From assembly GCA_965262315.1 (NCBI GenBank), contig CBDHFJ010000165.1, positions 1-64,000 on the forward strand: DNA of 64,000 bases, read 5' to 3'. Under the pieces are notes generated by a model. The model did not search any database. It saw only the letters and a list, made by a program, of their open reading frames with translations, and was not told where the DNA came from. Positions 25,801-34,284 of this stretch are shown piece by piece; positions within the stretch are counted from its first letter, which is position 1, and each line of letters starts with the position of its first letter. Position numbers and translations under genes: made by a program. Source of the DNA: JBCCFK01 sp965262315. Lineage in GTDB: Bacteria; Actinomycetota; Acidimicrobiia; Acidimicrobiales; UBA8592.

Positions 25801-26670
25801 GTGCCGACGTCGCCTGTTCCGACCCTGGTGAGCTGGATCCTGTTGACCCGTGGCGACCGCCCCGATGACCTGGCGGCCGCCATCGACTCGATTCGCCGGT
25901 CGGCTGGGGCCACGGACATCGAGGTCATCGTGGTGGCCAACGGCGCCGAGGCTCCGGTGCACGTCGATGCCGACGTGACGTTGATCGAGACCGGCGAGAA
26001 CCTGGGCGTGCCAGGTGGGCGCAACGTGGGCGCCGATGCCGCCGGCGGGGATCTGCTCGCGTTCCTCGACGACGATGCTCGCATCGTGGCCGACGACCTC
26101 GGTGACCGGATGGTGGCGGCGTTTGCCGGGGACCCGACCCTGGCTGCGCTGTCGTTTCGGATCGTCGACCCCGAGCAGGGGAGGACCGCCCGACGCCACG
26201 TCCCCCGGATCGGGGGCGACCCGCTCGAGTCGGGGCCGGTGACCTACTTCCTGGGCGGCGCGAGCGCGTTGAGGACGTCGGCGTTCCGGGACGCCGGTGG
26301 ACTGCCGGAATCGTTCTTCTACGCGCTGGAGGAGAGCGACCTGGCCTGGCGCCTGTTGGACCGAGGCTGGGGCATCCGCTACGACGCCGAGCTCACGGTG
26401 GCGCATCCGTGGACGGTGATCCAACGCCACGACTTCGCCGAGCGGCTCACCGCACGCAACCGCGTCCTGTTGGCCCGCCGCCGCCTGCCGTGGCCGCTCG
26501 TGCCGGTCTACATCCTGGTGTGGGGCGTGGTGACGGTCGGCCGGAGCCGGAGGATCGGTACCTGGCTCCACGGCACCAGGCAGGGGCTCGCGGCGCCGGT
26601 CGAGCGAGCCCCGATGCGGTGGCGGACCGTCTGGCGCATGGCTCGCCTCGGCCGACCTCCGATCATCTGA
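25801..26670 (+). CDS. GT2 glycosyltransferase, rhamnosyltransferase-like
   Basis: A 289-residue soluble or peripheral family 2 transferase. The fold starts VSWILLTRGDRPDDLAAAID, with NLGVPGGRNVGADAAGGDLL and FLDDDARI (metal motif). The C-terminal segment FYALEESDLAWRLLDRGWGI is the base region of rhamnosyl-like transferases. A last hydrophobic stretch (PLVPVYILVWGVVTVG) may bind the membrane. It is divergent from the polysaccharide export operon across a 163-base gap, and probably belongs to the same pathway. Confidence 0.87.
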   Translation: MPTSPVPTLVSWILLTRGDRPDDLAAAIDSIRRSAGATDIEVIVVANGAEAPVHVDADVTLIETGENLGVPGGRNVGADAAGGDLLAFLDDDARIVADDLGDRMVAAFAGDPTLAALSFRIVDPEQGRTARRHVPRIGGDPLESGPVTYFLGGASALRTSAFRDAGGLPESFFYALEESDLAWRLLDRGWGIRYDAELTVAHPWTVIQRHDFAERLTARNRVLLARRRLPWPLVPVYILVWGVVTVGRSRRIGTWLHGTRQGLAAPVERAPMRWRTVWRMARLGRPPII

Positions 26671-26694
26671 CGAAAGCCCGTGGAGCGTTACGCT
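26667..26694 (+). promoter_or_regulatory. Promoter CTGACG-16-TACGCT for the LpdA-like gene
   Basis: The -10 hexamer TACGCT (26689-26694) ends six bases before the ATG at 26701; CTGACG is 16 bases upstream and overlaps the stop of the preceding gene. This decides the start in favour of 26701 over 26680. Confidence 0.55.
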
Positions 26695-26700
26695 CTGGGC

Positions 26701-28068
26701 ATGACGAACCGGGTCGTGATCATCGGCGGTGGCCCCGCCGGCAACTCCTGTGCCACCCACGCCGCCCGTCTCGGGGCCGAGGTCACCCTCATCGAGCGGG
26801 ACCTCATCGGCGGCGCCGCACACCTCCTCGACTGCATCCCGTCCAAGGCGATGATCGCCACGGGCGGCGCGATGTCGTTCATCAACCGTGCGCAGGGCAT
26901 GGGTCTCGGCGACACCGAGGCCCAGATCGACGTCGTCAACCTCAAAGAGCGCGTCCACAGCATCGAGACCCGGCTGCGCACCCAGATGGAGAGCCTGCTG
27001 GACTCGCAGGGGGTCGACCTGGTCAAGGGCACGGGGGCGTTGAAGGGCCCCCACGAGGTCGTGGCCGACACCGATGACGGCATCCGGGAATTCGAGGCCG
27101 ACGTGGTGGTGCTGGCCAGCGGCAGCCGTCCGCGCGTCCCCGACTGGGCACAACCCGACGGCGAGCGACTGCTGACCACCCGCGACGCGTACCCGCCCCC
27201 GGAGATGCCGTCGCATCTGATCGTGGTCGGGTCGGGCGTGACCGGCGTGGAGTTCGTCCACATGTTCAAGTCGTTCGGTGCCGACGTGACCCTCCTGGTC
27301 AGCCGCCAGCAGGTGCTGCCGAACAAGGATCCCGAGGTCGCCGCGGCGCTCGAGACCGACTTCCTCCGGCGAGGCGTGAACCTCTTCAAGGGCGCTCGCG
27401 CCACCGGCGCCGAGGTCGACACCGACGGCGTCCGTGTGTTGTGCCAGGACGGACGGGTCGCCGAGGGCAGCCATGCCTTGTTGGCCATCGGGTCGATCCC
27501 GAACTCGGACCTCCTCGGGCTCGACAGCGCCGGTGTCGAGGTCGACGACGGCGGCTACGTCACGGTCGACCACAACCTCAAGTCGTCCGTCGGACACATC
27601 TATGCCGCCGGTGACCTGTCCGGAAAGCTGCCGCTGTCGTCGGTCGGCACCATGCAGGGCCGCAAGATCGCCGAGCACGCGCTGGGCGTGCACGGGCACG
27701 GTCGCACCCACCGGCACATCGACTACGACAAGGCGGCCTCGGCCATCTTCACCGAGCCGGAGATCGCCGACGTGGGCCTGGCCGAGGCCGACGCGTTCGC
27801 CGAGGGCCGCAAGGTGCGGGTCACCAAGGTGCCGTTCACGGTGTCGGCCAAGGCGATGATCAACGACGACCCGCGTGGGTTCGTGAAGATCGTCTCCGAT
27901 CCGGCCACGGGAGAGGTCCTCGGCGGATCCATCGTGGGCCGCCATGCGGCCGAGTTGATCTCGGTCCTCGCGCTCGCGGTGAACTCCAGCCTGACCGTCG
28001 GCGACATCGCCGAGAGCCTCTTCGTGCACCCGACGCTGGCCGAGGTGTTGACCGAGGCCGCCGAGTGA
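26701..28068 (+). CDS. LpdA-type FAD/NAD(P)H oxidoreductase (quinone reductase) with one redox Cys
   Basis: A 455-residue flavoprotein of the pyridine-nucleotide disulfide reductase fold: FAD loop IIGGGPAGNSCA, NAD(P) loop VVGSGVTGVEFV, second FAD site IYAAGDLSG and a C-terminal dimer domain. The disulfide site, usually GGTCxxxGCIPSK, reads GGAAHLLDCIPSK: the first Cys is Ala40 and only Cys45 remains. This matches the M. tuberculosis LpdA (Rv3303c) class, a quinone reductase rather than a lipoamide dehydrogenase (from memory). Unlike that protein, the C-terminal His-Pro-Thr...Glu pair is kept here. It overlaps the next gene by four bases. Confidence 0.88.
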   Translation: MTNRVVIIGGGPAGNSCATHAARLGAEVTLIERDLIGGAAHLLDCIPSKAMIATGGAMSFINRAQGMGLGDTEAQIDVVNLKERVHSIETRLRTQMESLLDSQGVDLVKGTGALKGPHEVVADTDDGIREFEADVVVLASGSRPRVPDWAQPDGERLLTTRDAYPPPEMPSHLIVVGSGVTGVEFVHMFKSFGADVTLLVSRQQVLPNKDPEVAAALETDFLRRGVNLFKGARATGAEVDTDGVRVLCQDGRVAEGSHALLAIGSIPNSDLLGLDSAGVEVDDGGYVTVDHNLKSSVGHIYAAGDLSGKLPLSSVGTMQGRKIAEHALGVHGHGRTHRHIDYDKAASAIFTEPEIADVGLAEADAFAEGRKVRVTKVPFTVSAKAMINDDPRGFVKIVSDPATGEVLGGSIVGRHAAELISVLALAVNSSLTVGDIAESLFVHPTLAEVLTEAAE

Positions 28069-28553
28069 CCGACCCGGTCCCGGGGGCCGATCCGGACGAG
28101 CCGGTCGAACCCGGACGCGACGAGGTGGCGGGTCTGGCGCAGCGCGCCCTGGCCCGCTCGATCGACCTCATGGTGGTCGGCATCATCTCGCTGGCGTTCT
28201 TCGCTCCCCAGCTCGTCCGCGACCCCGACGATCAGTCCGCGCCGCGATGGGTGCAGTTCGCGGTGTTCGGTCTCTGGCTCGCCTACGAGGCCGGCACCAC
28301 CACCTACCTGGGGCAGACCATGGGCAAGCTGGCCACGGGGTGCCGGGTCGCCGACCGTCGCACAGGCCGCCGACCCAACCTGGCGCGGAGTGTGGTCCGC
28401 GCGGCCGTCATGCCGGCCCTGTTGGCGTTCTTCGCCTTCTTCGGGCTGCTGGGCTATGCCACACCGGCGCTGGACCAGCGCGAGCGGCGCGGCCTGCTGG
28501 ACCGCCTGTCGGGGACGGTGGTCGTCAAGGCCGTGCCGGGCGAGCGCCGGTAG
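28065..28553 (+). CDS. RDD-family membrane protein
   Basis: A 162-residue protein with three membrane helices. RALARSIDLMVVG carries the R...D pattern, followed by GQTMGKLATGCRV and a C-terminal RRGLLDRLSGTVVV, all typical of the RDD family. The role of RDD proteins is mostly unknown, although some are linked to Na+/H+ exchange. GTG start, GTGA overlap with the stop of the LpdA-like gene, so the two are coupled. It ends ten bases from the convergent accA gene. Confidence 0.85.
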   Translation: MTDPVPGADPDEPVEPGRDEVAGLAQRALARSIDLMVVGIISLAFFAPQLVRDPDDQSAPRWVQFAVFGLWLAYEAGTTTYLGQTMGKLATGCRVADRRTGRRPNLARSVVRAAVMPALLAFFAFFGLLGYATPALDQRERRGLLDRLSGTVVVKAVPGERR

Positions 28554-28562
28554 GCGCCCCGG

Positions 28563-30323
28563 TCAGTCCGGGGTCACCACCACGACGACGTCGCCACCGC
28601 CCACGGAGTCACCGGGGGCCACCTTGATCTCGGCGACCGTGCCGGCCACGTCGGTGGCGATGTTGTTCTCCATCTTCATCGCCTCGAGGACCACGAGGGT
28701 GTCGCCCGCGGCCACGGTCTGGCCGACCTCGACCTCGACCTTGACGATGGTTCCCTGCATCGGCACGGCGATCTGGCCGTTGCCGGCGCTGCCACCGCCG
28801 CCACCACCCGAGGCGGAGCGGCGCTTTGGCTTGCCGGCGGGCGCCGCCGTGCCGACGACCTCGGGCACCCACATCTTCACGTCGAACTTCTTGCCATTGA
28901 CTTCGACGTCGATCGTGCGGCGCACCAATGGCTCGTCGCTCTCCGGCGCGACGGCGTCGCCCATCGGGCCCGCCACACCGGTGAGGTCGAGGACGTCCTC
29001 GACCCACTTCGTGGAGATGTCGAGCGCGGCGAAGTCCTCGTGGTCCAGGATGGCGATGTCCGCCGGGATGGTGGTGGCCACGCCGGTGATCTCGAACTCG
29101 CGCAGGGCCCGGAGCGTCCGTGCGATGGCCCGCTCCCGATCGCTGCCCCAGCAGATGAGCTTGCCGACGAGGTTGTCGTAGTACTGGCTGATCTCGTCAC
29201 CGGCCTCGTAGCCGCCGTCCCATCGCGTGCCGTAGCCAGACGGAGGGCGCAGTGTGGCGATGGGGCCGGGGCTGGGAAGGAAGGCCCCCTCGGCCGGGTC
29301 CTCGGCGTTGATGCGGATCTCGATGGCGTGGCCTTCGATGGTCACGTCGTCCTGGGTCATCGTGAGCGGCTCGCCCGACGCGATACGGAGCTGTTGTTCG
29401 ACGAGGTCGACGCCGGTCACGATCTCGGTGACCGGGTGCTCGACCTGGAGCCGGGTGTTCATCTCCAGGTAGTAGAACTCGCCGTCCTCGTAGAGGAACT
29501 CGACCGTGCCGGCGTTGGTGTAGTCACAGCCCTTGGCCACGGCGACGGCGGCCTCACCCATCTTCGCCAGGATCGCGGGGTCGATGCCCGCGGCGGGGGC
29601 TTCCTCGACCAGCTTCTGATGGCGGCGTTGGGCCGAACAATCGCGCGTCCCGAGGTAGATGGCGTTGCCGTGCGTGTCGGCCAGGACCTGGACCTCGATG
29701 TGGCGAGGCTTCACCAGGTACCGCTCCATGTACGCCTCGTCGCGGCCGAAGTAGGCCAGCGCCTCGCGCTGGGCGGACTCCAGCGCGGATTCGACGTCGT
29801 CTGCCGAGTTCACGACCTTCATGCCTCGTCCGCCGCCGCCGTATGCGGCCTTGATGGCGATGGGGTAGCCGAACTCTTCACCGAACGCATGCACGTCGGC
29901 GGGCCCGGTGATGAAGTCGGTGGTGCCGGGCACTCCGTGGACCCCGACCTGCTCGGCGGCCTTGCGGGCGGAGATCTTGTCGCCCATGACTTCGATGGCC
30001 CCGGGCGGCGGCCCGATGAACGTCACGCCGCGCTCGGTGATCGCTCGGGCGAAATCGGCGTTCTCGGAGAAGAACCCGTAGCCCGGATGCACGGCGTCGG
30101 CGCCGGACTGCTCGATGGCTCCGAGGAGGGCCTCGGTGTTGATGTAGCTCTCGGCCGCCGTCTGCCCGCCGAGCGCGAAGGCCTCGTCGGCGAGGCGCAC
30201 GTGGAGGGCGTCCCGATCGAGCTCGGAGTACACGGCCACCGTGGGGATTCCCAGTTCCTGGCACGCCCGGATGACCCGGACGGCGATCTCTCCACGGTTG
30301 GCGATCAGGACCTTCTTGAACAC
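28563..30323 (-). CDS. accA: Acyl-CoA carboxylase alpha subunit (biotin carboxylase plus biotin carrier)
   Basis: Carboxylates its own biotin with ATP and bicarbonate and hands it to a carboxyltransferase beta subunit (acetyl- or propionyl-CoA carboxylase). The 586 residues hold the biotin carboxylase (KKVLIANRGEIAVRVIR, KAAYGGGGRGMKVV, EMNTRLQVEHPVTE), a linker with a Gly-rich patch, and a C-terminal biotinyl domain with biotin at Lys550 in EAMKMEN. GTG 30323 is the start: AAGG lies upstream and it gives the standard N-terminus. The gene for its biotin ligase diverges from it. The beta subunit is not in the window. Confidence 0.95.
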   Translation of the reverse strand: MFKKVLIANRGEIAVRVIRACQELGIPTVAVYSELDRDALHVRLADEAFALGGQTAAESYINTEALLGAIEQSGADAVHPGYGFFSENADFARAITERGVTFIGPPPGAIEVMGDKISARKAAEQVGVHGVPGTTDFITGPADVHAFGEEFGYPIAIKAAYGGGGRGMKVVNSADDVESALESAQREALAYFGRDEAYMERYLVKPRHIEVQVLADTHGNAIYLGTRDCSAQRRHQKLVEEAPAAGIDPAILAKMGEAAVAVAKGCDYTNAGTVEFLYEDGEFYYLEMNTRLQVEHPVTEIVTGVDLVEQQLRIASGEPLTMTQDDVTIEGHAIEIRINAEDPAEGAFLPSPGPIATLRPPSGYGTRWDGGYEAGDEISQYYDNLVGKLICWGSDRERAIARTLRALREFEITGVATTIPADIAILDHEDFAALDISTKWVEDVLDLTGVAGPMGDAVAPESDEPLVRRTIDVEVNGKKFDVKMWVPEVVGTAAPAGKPKRRSASGGGGGGSAGNGQIAVPMQGTIVKVEVEVGQTVAAGDTLVVLEAMKMENNIATDVAGTVAEIKVAPGDSVGGGDVVVVVTPD

Positions 30324-30468
30324 GGCAAACCTTCGGGTGGGTGGGTCGTTCGGGCCGGCTGCCCGCATGGCGGCCCCAATGGTGGCAGATTCGAACGGGC
30401 GTCGTGAATGTATCGGGTCGGGGCCGGTCGACTCGCCTGATCGGCGGTCGAGCGGACAAGCTGCTCCG

Positions 30469-31278
30469 ATGGACGATCCGCTCGCCGTCGCCCGACTCGA
30501 CCCCCGGGCGCAACGGGTCAGCGAAGCGCTCGCGGGCACCCGGTTCGGCACGGTCGGCTGGGTCGCCGAGACCGGCTCGACCAACACCGACCTGTTGGCT
30601 GCCGCCGACGCCGGTGCCGCCCCGGGAACCGTCCTCACCACGGACTACCAGTCCGCGGGTCGGGGCCGTCGCGACCGGAAGTGGGACAGCGCTCCCGGCG
30701 ACGCGCTGATGGTGTCGATCCTGCTCGAGCCACCTGACGGGGTGGCCGGATTCGCCACGGTGACAGCGGCCGTCGGCGTGGCCGCCGTGGATGCCTGCCA
30801 TGCGCTCGGCGCTGCGTCGGTCGCCGTGAAGTGGCCGAACGATCTGGTCGTGGTCGATGGTGACGGCCACCGCAAGCTGGCCGGGCTCCTGGCCCAGTCG
30901 TCGGTGTCGGCCGACCGGGCGGCCATCGTCGTCGGGCTCGGGCTGAATGTCCGCTCCGGCCGTCTCGGCGCACTTCACCCCGGGGCGGCAGCGTTGGACC
31001 AGCTGGTTCCCGAGCCCGATCGCGTGGACCTGCTGGTCGACCTGCTCCGGCGGCTCGACGGACTCCTCGCACTCGGTGCGAGCGAGGTGCGCGCGCGATA
31101 TCGCGACCGGTGCGCCACCATCGGCAGCATGGTCCGGGTCACCACCGACGACGACGTCTTCGTGGGCTCGGCGGTGGACGTGACCGATTCCGGCGCCCTG
31201 CTCGTGGACACCGAGGCCGGTCGGCGCGAGGTGGTGGTCGGCGACGTGGTGTCGGTGCGGGCCGACACCGGCGCCTGA
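30469..31278 (+). CDS. birA: Biotin-protein ligase, group I (no DNA-binding domain)
   Basis: Attaches biotin to the acyl-CoA carboxylase carrier domain via biotinyl-AMP. The 269 residues start directly with the catalytic domain: GSTNTD, the biotin loop SAGRGRRDRKW, KWPNDLVV with the catalytic Lys and a short SH3-like C-terminal domain. The HTH repressor domain of E. coli BirA is absent, so it is an enzyme only. It diverges from accA across a 145-base gap, a logical pairing of ligase and substrate. The start at 30469 is the only one consistent with the catalytic domain length. Confidence 0.93.
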   Translation: MDDPLAVARLDPRAQRVSEALAGTRFGTVGWVAETGSTNTDLLAAADAGAAPGTVLTTDYQSAGRGRRDRKWDSAPGDALMVSILLEPPDGVAGFATVTAAVGVAAVDACHALGAASVAVKWPNDLVVVDGDGHRKLAGLLAQSSVSADRAAIVVGLGLNVRSGRLGALHPGAAALDQLVPEPDRVDLLVDLLRRLDGLLALGASEVRARYRDRCATIGSMVRVTTDDDVFVGSAVDVTDSGALLVDTEAGRREVVVGDVVSVRADTGA

Positions 31279-31350
31279 AGGGTCCCGCCGGCACCGAGCC
31301 GCCTGTCCGAATGTCCGCCGTGGTGCGCGCTCATCGCTCGGGCGCGCCAC

Positions 31351-31356
31351 TACCGT
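31351..31356 (+). promoter_or_regulatory. -10 element TACCGT for the LCP gene
   Basis: TACCGT is seven bases before the ATG at 31364 but only one base before the GTG at 31358, so it supports the ATG. Confidence 0.5.
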
Positions 31357-31363
31357 TGTGCCG

Positions 31364-32872
31364 ATGACCCGGACCAGGCGGCCTCGGCCGCGCCGCACGT
31401 GGCCGCAACGGCTGATGCTCGCGCTCAACGTGATCATCATCTTCTCGGCACTCGGCTCCGCGGTGGTCCTGGCGTACACCCGCGAGACGGTCTCCTCCAT
31501 TCCCCGGATCGGCTTCGGGTCCACGCTGACGACGCCCGAGGAGGAGCGCGACGTCGAGGGTGTGCCGATCCAGCCGGCGCTGAACTTCCTGCTGGTGGGT
31601 GTCGACTCGATCCAGGGTCTGCCGCCGGACCACCCCCTCCGGGTGAGCCGGGATCTGACGACGCTGACCGACACCATGATCGTCCTGCGGGTCGAGCCCG
31701 AGACGGGGGAGGCCCATGCGGTCTCGATCCCACGAGACCTGTGGGTGCCCATCGCCGATCCCGTGGGCTACGAGAACAAGATCAACGGTGCCCTCGCACT
31801 CGGTGGCCAGGTCGGTCGGGAGACGCTGGTCAACACCATCCAGGACTTCCTGGCGATTCCCATTCACCGGTACCTCGAGGTCGACTTCAACGGCTTCCTC
31901 GGGCTCGTCGAACAGATCGGCGGGGTCGAGGTCTTCATCGAGTTCCCGCTCCGCGACCCGAAGGCCCAGCTCGAGATCCTCGAGACCGGGTGTGTCCGGC
32001 TGACGCCCGAGCAGGCGCTCGGGTACGTGCGCTCGCGCACGCTCCAGGCGCTGGTCGACGGCCAGTGGCGGGTGATCGACGGTCGAGGTGACCTCGGCCG
32101 CATCGAGCGCCAGCAGGACTTCCTGGTCGTGGCGCTGAACCAGGCGTTCCGGGCCGGCCTGTCGAACCCGGCCACCCTCAAGGGCATCATCGACAACGTG
32201 GTCACCCAGGGGTATCTGACCCTCGACGACGTCACCACACCCAACGACCTGGTCGACCTCGCCCAGGAGTTCTCCGGGTTCGACGCCGACGAACTCAACC
32301 GCCTGACGCTGCCGGTCGTGCTCGGCACGGTGGGCGAAGCGTCGGTCGTGCGGCTGGTCGAGGGCGAGGCCCAGGACGAGCTGGCGATCTTCCGGGGACA
32401 GGGAGACGAATCCCGGCAGTTCCGGGTGATCGTGCGCAACGGCAACGGCGACGCCGGGCTGGCCCAGGAGGTCCAGCTCGCACTGGAACTCCTCGGATTC
32501 CGTGTCCAGGACACCACCAACGCCGACAGCTTCCTGTACGAGCAGACGGTGATCCGGCACGATCCGGCCCAGCTCGACGCTGCGCTCGAGCTCGAGCGGT
32601 GGCTCAGCTCCGGGGCGATCCTGGAATCGAGACCCGACGACGCCGGTCGTGCGGTGGAGCTGGTCGTGGGGGCTGACTGGGACGGCGTGTTGAACACGCC
32701 GCGCGACACCGCGGAGCCCACCGCGGTGGCGCCGCCGGTCACCAACACCGAGCCGGAGGGATCGCCGGCCGAGGAGGTCACGGGCGATGTGGTGGACGAG
32801 GCCCCGCCTGCACCGACCCCGACCCCGTCTCCGACCCCGATCCCCGCAGCAACCATTCGCGGGTGCGGCTGA
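31364..32872 (+). CDS. LytR-CpsA-Psr (LCP) family wall-polymer ligase with LytR_C domain
   Basis: A 502-residue protein that likely attaches polysaccharide from lipid carriers to peptidoglycan. One membrane helix (about 16-38) follows a basic start; the external LCP domain has FLLVGVDS, DTMIVLRVEP, HAVSIPRDLWV, NKINGALALGG and VDFNGFLGLVEQIGGVEVF. The Arg and Asp residues of the pyrophosphate pocket are present. A second domain (about 320-440, VIVRNGNGDAGLAQEVQLAL) fits LytR_C. The tail is a Pro/Thr/Glu-rich stretch ending IRGCG, probably a flexible wall region. The ATG at 31364 is chosen over GTG 31358 by promoter spacing. Confidence 0.92.
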   Translation: MTRTRRPRPRRTWPQRLMLALNVIIIFSALGSAVVLAYTRETVSSIPRIGFGSTLTTPEEERDVEGVPIQPALNFLLVGVDSIQGLPPDHPLRVSRDLTTLTDTMIVLRVEPETGEAHAVSIPRDLWVPIADPVGYENKINGALALGGQVGRETLVNTIQDFLAIPIHRYLEVDFNGFLGLVEQIGGVEVFIEFPLRDPKAQLEILETGCVRLTPEQALGYVRSRTLQALVDGQWRVIDGRGDLGRIERQQDFLVVALNQAFRAGLSNPATLKGIIDNVVTQGYLTLDDVTTPNDLVDLAQEFSGFDADELNRLTLPVVLGTVGEASVVRLVEGEAQDELAIFRGQGDESRQFRVIVRNGNGDAGLAQEVQLALELLGFRVQDTTNADSFLYEQTVIRHDPAQLDAALELERWLSSGAILESRPDDAGRAVELVVGADWDGVLNTPRDTAEPTAVAPPVTNTEPEGSPAEEVTGDVVDEAPPAPTPTPSPTPIPAATIRGCG

Positions 32873-32906
32873 GCGCTGCCGCGGCGGAATTCCCGCGGTC
32901 CACGAC

Positions 32907-32912
32907 TAGCCT
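32907..32912 (+). promoter_or_regulatory. -10 element TAGCCT for the anchored-protein gene
   Basis: TAGCCT ends seven bases before the ATG at 32920. Confidence 0.5.
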
Positions 32913-32919
32913 CGGGCGC

Positions 32920-33651
32920 ATGGGAAAGGCTTCCTCCGCCAAGAAGATCGCTCGTGCAGCTCGTGTCGGCGCCAGCTCCGGTCCGACCGAGCGTCGCCAA
33001 CTCGGATTCCCGGCCCTCGTGGTGGCCATCGTCATCGCCGGTCTGGCGCTCGTGGCCTTCGCCCGGGAGTCGCGTGACGCCCAGGCCCAGCCCACGTTGC
33101 AGGACCACTGGCACAGTGCCTACAGCATCTGGGACTGCCGGACCGAGTCGTTCCTGCCGCCCTTCCAGTCCCAGCGGGACCCGAACGGCATCCACAGCCA
33201 CCAGGACAGCCTGGTCCACGTCCACCCGTTCACCGCGTCGGTGACCGGCCGCGAGGCCCAGTTCGATGTCTTCCTCGAGAACATGGGCGCATCGCTCACC
33301 GACAGCGAGCTCACCCTGCCCGGCGGGGAGACGCTGACCGAGGGTGTGGAGTGCAACGGCGAGGAGGCGATCCTGCAGATCGTGCGCTGGGACCAGGCCC
33401 TGACCGACGGCCAGCCCGTCGAGGTCATCACCGAGGACCTGGCCGACACCCGCTTCTTCAAGGACGGCGAGGGCTTCGTGATCGCCCTGGCCCCCGAGGG
33501 TGCGGACATTCCCGCTCCGAACTCGCTCGATCAGCTCGCCGCCGTGCTCGGCCAGTCCCGCGACGAGGGCATCGAGCCCCCGAACACCACGGCCATTCCC
33601 GGCCCGCAGGACTTCGGCACCAGCCAGGACGACACCGACACGGACGAGTGA
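32920..33651 (+). CDS. Single-pass membrane protein with His-rich external domain, unknown
   Basis: A 243-residue protein with a basic N-terminus (GKASSAKKIARAARVG), one membrane helix (about 29-49) and an outside domain containing HWHSAYSIWDC and IHSHQDSLVHVHPF, that is many His residues and a Cys in a small conserved-looking block. The His cluster could bind metal, but this is not shown. A second Cys lies in EGVECNGEEA. The last 30 residues are acidic. I do not recognise a named family. It is coupled by GTGA to the following nucleotidyltransferase gene. Confidence 0.7.
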   Translation: MGKASSAKKIARAARVGASSGPTERRQLGFPALVVAIVIAGLALVAFARESRDAQAQPTLQDHWHSAYSIWDCRTESFLPPFQSQRDPNGIHSHQDSLVHVHPFTASVTGREAQFDVFLENMGASLTDSELTLPGGETLTEGVECNGEEAILQIVRWDQALTDGQPVEVITEDLADTRFFKDGEGFVIALAPEGADIPAPNSLDQLAAVLGQSRDEGIEPPNTTAIPGPQDFGTSQDDTDTDE

Positions 33652-34124
33652 GCGGCCCCGCACCCGGCGCCCCGATGGACCAGCCGACGCTGGTGATCGT
33701 CAGCGGGTACTTCAGTCCGCTCCACTGCGGCCATCTCGACTACATCGAGGCCGGTGCCGCCCTCGGCGACAAGCTCGCGGTGATCGTCAACAACAACGAG
33801 CAGCAGATCCTGAAGAAGGGCAAGCTGATCCTCGACGAACAGGATCGGCTGCGGATCGTCAGGGCGCTTCGGGTGGTCGACGAGGCCATGGTCGCGATCG
33901 ACACCGACGGCGCGGTCAGCGCCTCGATCGAGGCGATCGCCAAGCGCCATCCGGATCACCGGATCATCTTCGGCAACGGAGGGGACCGGAACCCCGACGC
34001 CGACATGCCCCCCGAGGGTGACGTGTGCGAGCGCTACGGCATCGAGATGGTGTTCGACATGGGCGGCAACGACAAACGGGACTCGTCCAGCCGCATCAAC
34101 CAGGCGCTCGGCCTGGAGGACTAG
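33648..34124 (+). CDS. Small cytidylyl/adenylyltransferase-family protein
   Basis: A nucleotidyltransferase-fold protein of 158 residues (or 149 from ATG 33675). The family motif HxGH is present as SPLHCGHLDYI after the first strand VIVSGYFSPLHCGH, and INQALGLED closes the fold in place of an ISSTRIR motif, with SSSRINQAL as the nearest match. Related enzymes make CDP-glycerol, FAD or ADP-heptose; the substrate here is open. The GTG at 33648 overlaps the stop of the previous gene. Its TAG stop lies in a CTAG that is the left target copy of a MITE-like element. Confidence 0.75.
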   Translation: MSGPAPGAPMDQPTLVIVSGYFSPLHCGHLDYIEAGAALGDKLAVIVNNNEQQILKKGKLILDEQDRLRIVRALRVVDEAMVAIDTDGAVSASIEAIAKRHPDHRIIFGNGGDRNPDADMPPEGDVCERYGIEMVFDMGGNDKRDSSSRINQALGLED

Positions 34125-34284
34125 CAGGGTGCTGAAGTTCTCCAGCGCCCTCAGGACGACCATGCATCCACCCACGCGGCGTCCACCTCATCCGCCATTA
34201 CGCTCACAAGTAGTGCCGGAATCGGTGTCCTGGCGTGGGCGGCGCCTGGCCGCCCTGAGAACACTACCGAACTTCAGCAACCTG
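34125..34284. mobile_element. 160-bp MITE-like element with CTAG target duplication
   Basis: The element begins GCAGGGTGCTGAAGTTC and ends with the complement of GCAGGTTGCTGAAGTTC: 17-base terminal repeats with one mismatch. The inverted similarity continues inward at roughly three quarters identity to about 54 bases per arm, so most of the element can fold into one hairpin. CTAG stands at both outer ends (34121-34124 and 34285-34288), a 4-bp target duplication. It contains no ORF of interest. Termini and target resemble those I recall for IS1182-like elements; no transposase is in the window. Confidence 0.75.

Noticed and set aside
30380..30420. tRNA-like TTCGAA loop upstream of birA
   Set aside because: No acceptor or anticodon stem can be drawn around it; no tRNA is called.
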